Part shown: positions 60,921 through 64,000 of the stretch, one piece after another
Position numbering within the stretch: the first letter of the stretch is position 1
Layout: the number at the start of each line of letters is the position of its first letter
Position numbers and translations under genes: made by a program
Notes under the pieces: generated by a model
Database searches by the model: none
Told to the model about the DNA's origin: nothing
What the model saw: only the letters and a program-made list of their open reading frames with translations
Origin: Streptomyces djakartensis
GTDB lineage: Bacteria > Actinomycetota > Actinomycetes > Streptomycetales > Streptomycetaceae
Assembly (NCBI RefSeq): GCF_014651075.1
Contig: NZ_BMWE01000001.1
Coordinates: 62,001-126,000 of the forward strand
Length of the DNA: 64,000 bases
Reading direction: 5' to 3'

Positions 60921-62558
60921 GTGATCCTCACCGAGGACTATCTGCAGGACCTGCTCGACAAGACGCTGCCCCAGGTGCGCACCGGCGACTGGGCCGTGGT
61001 GCTCGAAGGGTCCATCGCCGAGGGGTTCGGCAATCCCGGGTCGGACATCGACTTCCTGCTCATCGGCCGCACCAAGGACGACCTGCCGACCATGCCCTCG
61101 CTGTTCTTCGTCGACGGCCGGCGGGTGGAGATCCGGACCCGTTCGGTACACCAGCTCGCCGAGCAGTTCGCCGCCCTGAAGACGGGCGCCAAGCGCGTCG
61201 GCAGGATCCCGGAGGATCTGCTGAACCGTTGTCAGCGTCTGCTGCACAGCTACCCCTTGCGGGGTCACGCCCTGGTCGAGGAGGCCAAGGGCATGCTTCC
61301 GGTGGAACGTTTCCGCGACATCGCCGCCGCCTGGTGGGCGCACTGCGCCAGGCAGTCCCTGCGGCACGCGCTGGCGATGCAGTGCCTCGGTGAGTCCGAG
61401 GAGGCGGTGGACTGGGCGCGCTCCGGGCTGGTGCAGGTGGTCAAGTCGTGGGCCGCCGGGCAGGGCGAGACGTACCTGGAGCCCAAGTGGCTGTCGATGC
61501 AGCTGGACCGGGCGGACCGGCCCGACATCAGTGACCGCTACTGGCAGCTGGAGTCCGCCGCCGCCGAGGTGGCCGCCGACGACTATCTCGCCGCCTGCCT
61601 GGCGTTCGCCGCGGACCTGGGCGTCACCGGCGTACGGCGGACACCGGAGCGGCTGACCGTGGAACGGCAACCCGGCGTGACCACCTGGCAGGCGGCGGAA
61701 CGCGTCCATGTGATCCGCGGCCGACGCGACGTGTTCGCGCTCGGCGAGCGGGCCGGCCGGGTCTGGCGCTCGCTCGTCCTCGGCAGTCCGCTGCCCCAGG
61801 TGCTGGCGAACGCCCGGGCCACCGGGACCCGGGAAGCAGGCTCCCTGCTGGCGGAGTTCCTGCGGCTGGGGCTGGTACGGCTGGCCTGGAAGGGCGGTGG
61901 CACCGTCACACCGGCGCTGCCGCTGGCGTCGCCCCCGGGACCCATCACCCCGCCTCCCAGCACCGCCCAGCCGTTGCTGTCGCTGCGCGGAGCGGCGGTG
62001 ACCGCCCCCGACGCGGTCGATCTCATCCCGCTGCCCGCCGAACGGTTCGGGGCGGCCACCCTGGAACTGGCGTTCTCCAACATGGTCGTCGAGAACGCCC
62101 GGGAGGACCTGGCGGGTGCCCTGCAGCGAGGGCAGTGGAAGGTCGCCGAGGTCGCCGCGCGCCGTGCGGTGCACAGCGCGCTGCGCGGACTGTTCTGCGC
62201 CTACGGAGTCAGCCCGCTGCCGTCCGACTCAGACCTGGTCCGCAGGCTCTCCCTGCTGCCGGAGGACACCCGGCCGATCCGTGCCCTGGCCGACGGCCTG
62301 ACCCGGCTGACCATCGATTCGGCCGAGCGCGCCGAAGCCGTGCTGTGCGAACTGGAGGACTTCGTCGGCGTGGTGCGGCAGGCCGCCGGTGCCGACGCCT
62401 TCCCCTCCTCGTTCGACTCCGCCGACACCTGGCGGGCCACCTTGGAGCTCGGCTACGACTGGGTGCGCGTCGCGGCCCACTTCGACTCCCAGCTGCCGCT
62501 CCAGGAGATCCGCGATCTGGTCGCCACCAGCGGAGCCCAGCCCCACCAGGCGCGTTGA
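60921..62558 (+). CDS. Nucleotidyltransferase-fold protein with C-terminal helical domain
   Basis: A 545-residue protein. Residues 25-55 carry the polymerase-beta-type nucleotidyltransferase signature VVLEGSIAEGFGNPGSDIDF (Gly-Ser...Gly-Ser-Asp-x-Asp). Residues ~260-320 (RRDVFALGERAGRVWRSLVL, EAGSLLAEFLRLGLVRLAW) look like a winged or PqqD-like peptide/carrier-binding module. Residues ~390-510 (NMVVENAREDLAGALQRGQW, KVAEVAARRAVHSALRGLF) look like a HEPN bundle. The middle and C-terminal readings are tentative. It could adenylylate a pathway intermediate, a protein or an RNA. GTG 60921 has GGAGAG upstream; it follows the phosphotransferase gene by 31 nt. Confidence 0.75.
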   Translation: MILTEDYLQDLLDKTLPQVRTGDWAVVLEGSIAEGFGNPGSDIDFLLIGRTKDDLPTMPSLFFVDGRRVEIRTRSVHQLAEQFAALKTGAKRVGRIPEDLLNRCQRLLHSYPLRGHALVEEAKGMLPVERFRDIAAAWWAHCARQSLRHALAMQCLGESEEAVDWARSGLVQVVKSWAAGQGETYLEPKWLSMQLDRADRPDISDRYWQLESAAAEVAADDYLAACLAFAADLGVTGVRRTPERLTVERQPGVTTWQAAERVHVIRGRRDVFALGERAGRVWRSLVLGSPLPQVLANARATGTREAGSLLAEFLRLGLVRLAWKGGGTVTPALPLASPPGPITPPPSTAQPLLSLRGAAVTAPDAVDLIPLPAERFGAATLELAFSNMVVENAREDLAGALQRGQWKVAEVAARRAVHSALRGLFCAYGVSPLPSDSDLVRRLSLLPEDTRPIRALADGLTRLTIDSAERAEAVLCELEDFVGVVRQAAGADAFPSSFDSADTWRATLELGYDWVRVAAHFDSQLPLQEIRDLVATSGAQPHQAR

Positions 62559-62630
62559 GCGCCCTGCCCCGACCACCGTCCGAACCCTGGAGGAAGACGT
62601 GAGTCCGATGTCCCGCGGCCGGGAGAACCG

Positions 62631-63737
62631 ATGACCGAGGCGATGACCGTTCTGATCACCGGCGCCAGCGGGTTCCTGGGCGCGGAGGTCACCGCCCGGC
62701 TCACCGCGGCGGGTCATTCGGTGCTGGCCCTGCTGCACAGCAACGGCGGCATCGTCCGCAACAACGGCAGACCGCTGAAGCCGAAGCCGGGAACGCTGAC
62801 GCCGCTCACCGGGGACGTCACCCGGCCCGGACTGGGCCTGGACGCGGAGCGGCTCCGCATGGTGGCCGGCGCGGACCGCATCGTGCACTGTGCCGGGATC
62901 ACCGACTTCGGCCGCCCCGAGCAGGTGTACCAGGACGTCAATGTCACCGGAACCGAGAACGTCGTGGCCCTGGCCAGGGCCCACGGGACGCCCCTGGTGC
63001 ACGTCAGCACCGCCTATGTGTGCGGGGAGCGCGACGGCGCCGCCCGCGAGGGCGAACTCGACGTCGGCCAGCGGTTCGGCAACGCCTACGAGCAGAGCAA
63101 ACTGTACGCGGAGACCCTGGTGCACAAGGCGGCCGCCGACGGCCTGCCCGTCACCGTGGTCCGGCCGAGCATCATCGCCGGCGACCGGCGCACCGGCCAG
63201 GTCCGGGACTTCAAGACCCTGTACCCGGTGGTCAGGCTGATCACCAAAGGACGGGCCAGGACCATCCCCGGGAACTACGACGCACTCCTCGACCTGGTCC
63301 CGGTCGACTACGTCGCGGACCTGATCGCCGAGGCGGCGACCCGTTTCGAGGACGCCCGGGGGCTGACCCTGCACGCCGTCGCCGGCCGGGCCGTGACCCT
63401 GCGCGACTTCTCCGACGTGCTCGCCGAGTACCCCTCGTTCCAGGTGGCGAGGTGGATACCGCCCGCCGTCTTCTCCGCTCAGGCCCTCCCGGACGGCGAA
63501 CGGCTCTGCCACGAGCGCGTCATCTCGCTCTACGCCTCCTACATGCGTCGCCGGATCCACTTCGACAACACCAACACCGTCGCCTTCAGCCGCCATCCGG
63601 TCCCCGCCGGCGGCCGTCCCTACCTGCGCAAGCTGCTCGACCACTCCTTGAAGGTCGGCTACCTCGGCGCGAGCACACCGCGCGGGGGCGCCGCGGCGCC
63701 GGCGGTCACCCCACCCGAGAGGAGCCCGCAGCCATGA
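62631..63737 (+). CDS. Thioester-reductase-like SDR (fatty acyl reductase type)
   Basis: A 368-residue NAD(P)H-dependent extended SDR. The nucleotide motif is VLITGASGFLGAEVTARL (about residues 7-24); catalytic residues lie in VHVSTAYVCGE and NAYEQSKLYAE (Tyr-x-x-x-Lys). VVRPSIIAGDRRTGQVRDFK is typical of the thioester reductase/fatty acyl-CoA reductase branch. It could release the ACP-bound chain as an aldehyde, giving the substrate of the aminotransferase. GGGAG 5 nt upstream supports ATG 62631. Its stop overlaps the next gene by 4 nt (ATGA). Confidence 0.85.
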   Translation: MTEAMTVLITGASGFLGAEVTARLTAAGHSVLALLHSNGGIVRNNGRPLKPKPGTLTPLTGDVTRPGLGLDAERLRMVAGADRIVHCAGITDFGRPEQVYQDVNVTGTENVVALARAHGTPLVHVSTAYVCGERDGAAREGELDVGQRFGNAYEQSKLYAETLVHKAAADGLPVTVVRPSIIAGDRRTGQVRDFKTLYPVVRLITKGRARTIPGNYDALLDLVPVDYVADLIAEAATRFEDARGLTLHAVAGRAVTLRDFSDVLAEYPSFQVARWIPPAVFSAQALPDGERLCHERVISLYASYMRRRIHFDNTNTVAFSRHPVPAGGRPYLRKLLDHSLKVGYLGASTPRGGAAAPAVTPPERSPQP

Positions 63738-64000
63738 CCCCCGAACCGAGCCACGGCATACCGGTCTCGCCCCTGCTCACCTGTCACCCCGCCAAGCAGC
63801 GTCTGTACGGCGCGGACACCTACTACCAGGAGGGCTACGAGCAGCTCGCCGCCCTCACCGACGACGTGACCGGGTTCGCGCACCGGCACGCGGCCCTGCT
63901 GCTGAAGCCCGACGCCGTGGTGGCGCGCAAGCTGGAGGCGGCCGTGGACTGGCTGACCGCGCGGCGGTACCGGATCGTCGGCGCGGCCGTCACCCGGCTC
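63734..64000 (+). CDS. Nucleoside-diphosphate-kinase-like protein (truncated by window edge)
   Basis: Eighty-nine codons are visible. After ~50 residues of unfamiliar sequence (RLYGADTYYQEGYEQLAALT) comes HAALLLKPDAVVARKLEAAV and then YRIVGAAVTRL, which match the start of NDP kinases (LIKPDAV...I...GF.IVA.K). The catalytic His lies beyond the window. With its N-terminal extension and cluster location it is unlikely to be the housekeeping Ndk. It overlaps the reductase gene and is part of the same operon. Confidence 0.75.
   Translation, partial: MTPEPSHGIPVSPLLTCHPAKQRLYGADTYYQEGYEQLAALTDDVTGFAHRHAALLLKPDAVVARKLEAAVDWLTARRYRIVGAAVTRL

Noticed and set aside
58103-60931. Long minus-strand open frame opposite the PEP-synthase-like gene, and similar long mirror frames opposite typA, the binding protein and the SpoIIE gene
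   Set aside because: Arises from G/C-rich third codon positions; the translations are rich in Gly/Arg/Val/Leu with no family motifs, and the opposite frames encode clear protein families.

Overview
The window reads as a chromosomal segment of a Streptomyces species. GC content is very high, most genes have G/C-rich third positions, GTG starts are common, and the gene sets are typical of the genus: a Streptomyces-type crt/lit carotenoid locus, SARP regulators, a SpoIIE/GAF/PAS phosphatase and an actinobacterial Sdh1-type succinate dehydrogenase.

Layout. (1) 1-8.3 kb: an oligopeptide ABC transporter operon on the minus strand (binding lipoprotein, permease, start of a second permease), a DinB-family protein, the ribosome-associated GTPase TypA/BipA, and an unlinked family-5 binding lipoprotein. 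(2) 8.5-12.5 kb: a three-gene succinate dehydrogenase operon preceded by a small conserved gene. (3) 12.5-19.6 kb: a membrane-anchored TIM-barrel protein, a GNAT acetyltransferase, a PAS-GAF-SpoIIE-ATPase phosphatase, an anti-sigma-like ATPase, a Nudix hydrolase, a SPOR-like small protein and a GntR/UTRA regulator. (4) 19.8-36.1 kb: decayed MarR and MMPL remnants, then the light-induced carotenoid locus: SDR oxidoreductase, photolyase, crtE, crtI, crtB and a Rieske protein on the plus strand; crtY, crtT and crtU on the minus strand; and the divergent regulators litR (B12-type MerR) and litS (ECF sigma), followed by a litA-like secreted protein, a sortase remnant and a litB-like anti-sigma factor. 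A 13-bp inverted repeat lies between litR and litS.

(5) 36.3-64 kb, running off the right edge: a biosynthetic gene cluster I cannot match to a known product. It has two convergent SARP regulators, an AraC regulator, a flavin reductase, an FAD oxidoreductase, an MMPL exporter, a lipocalin/AttH-like protein, a P450, a methyltransferase, three SRPBCC proteins, a ketosynthase-ACP pair, a small polytopic membrane protein, a class III aminotransferase, an acyl-CoA-dehydrogenase-fold flavoenzyme, an aldehyde dehydrogenase, an MprF-C-terminal-type (DUF2156) aminoacyl-tRNA transferase homologue, a PEP-synthase-like phosphotransferase, a nucleotidyltransferase-like protein, a thioester-reductase-like SDR and an NDP-kinase-like protein.

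The most striking feature is in this cluster. Position 48106-48192 (minus strand) encodes an 87-nt tRNA with a complete tRNA-Ser body (long variable arm, G73) but an anticodon arm that cannot decode serine and looks unfit for normal translation. A 21-bp-stem terminator follows it, and three 11-bp-phased heptamers precede it. The same three-heptamer array occurs in the divergent promoter between the aldehyde dehydrogenase and the DUF2156 gene, so both sites are probably SARP operators. Seryl-tRNA synthetases do not read the anticodon. I therefore infer a dedicated seryl donor: the tRNA could be charged by the housekeeping synthetase, kept out of translation, and used by the DUF2156 transferase. 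The other genes fit a valanimycin-like logic (amine formed by aminotransferase, N-hydroxylation by a flavin-dependent acyl-CoA-dehydrogenase-fold enzyme plus flavin reductase, aminoacyl transfer from tRNA), with a KS/ACP-derived chain in place of valine. Product, substrate and even the azoxy/hydroxylamine assignment are hypotheses; the tRNA anomaly and the phased repeats are directly visible.
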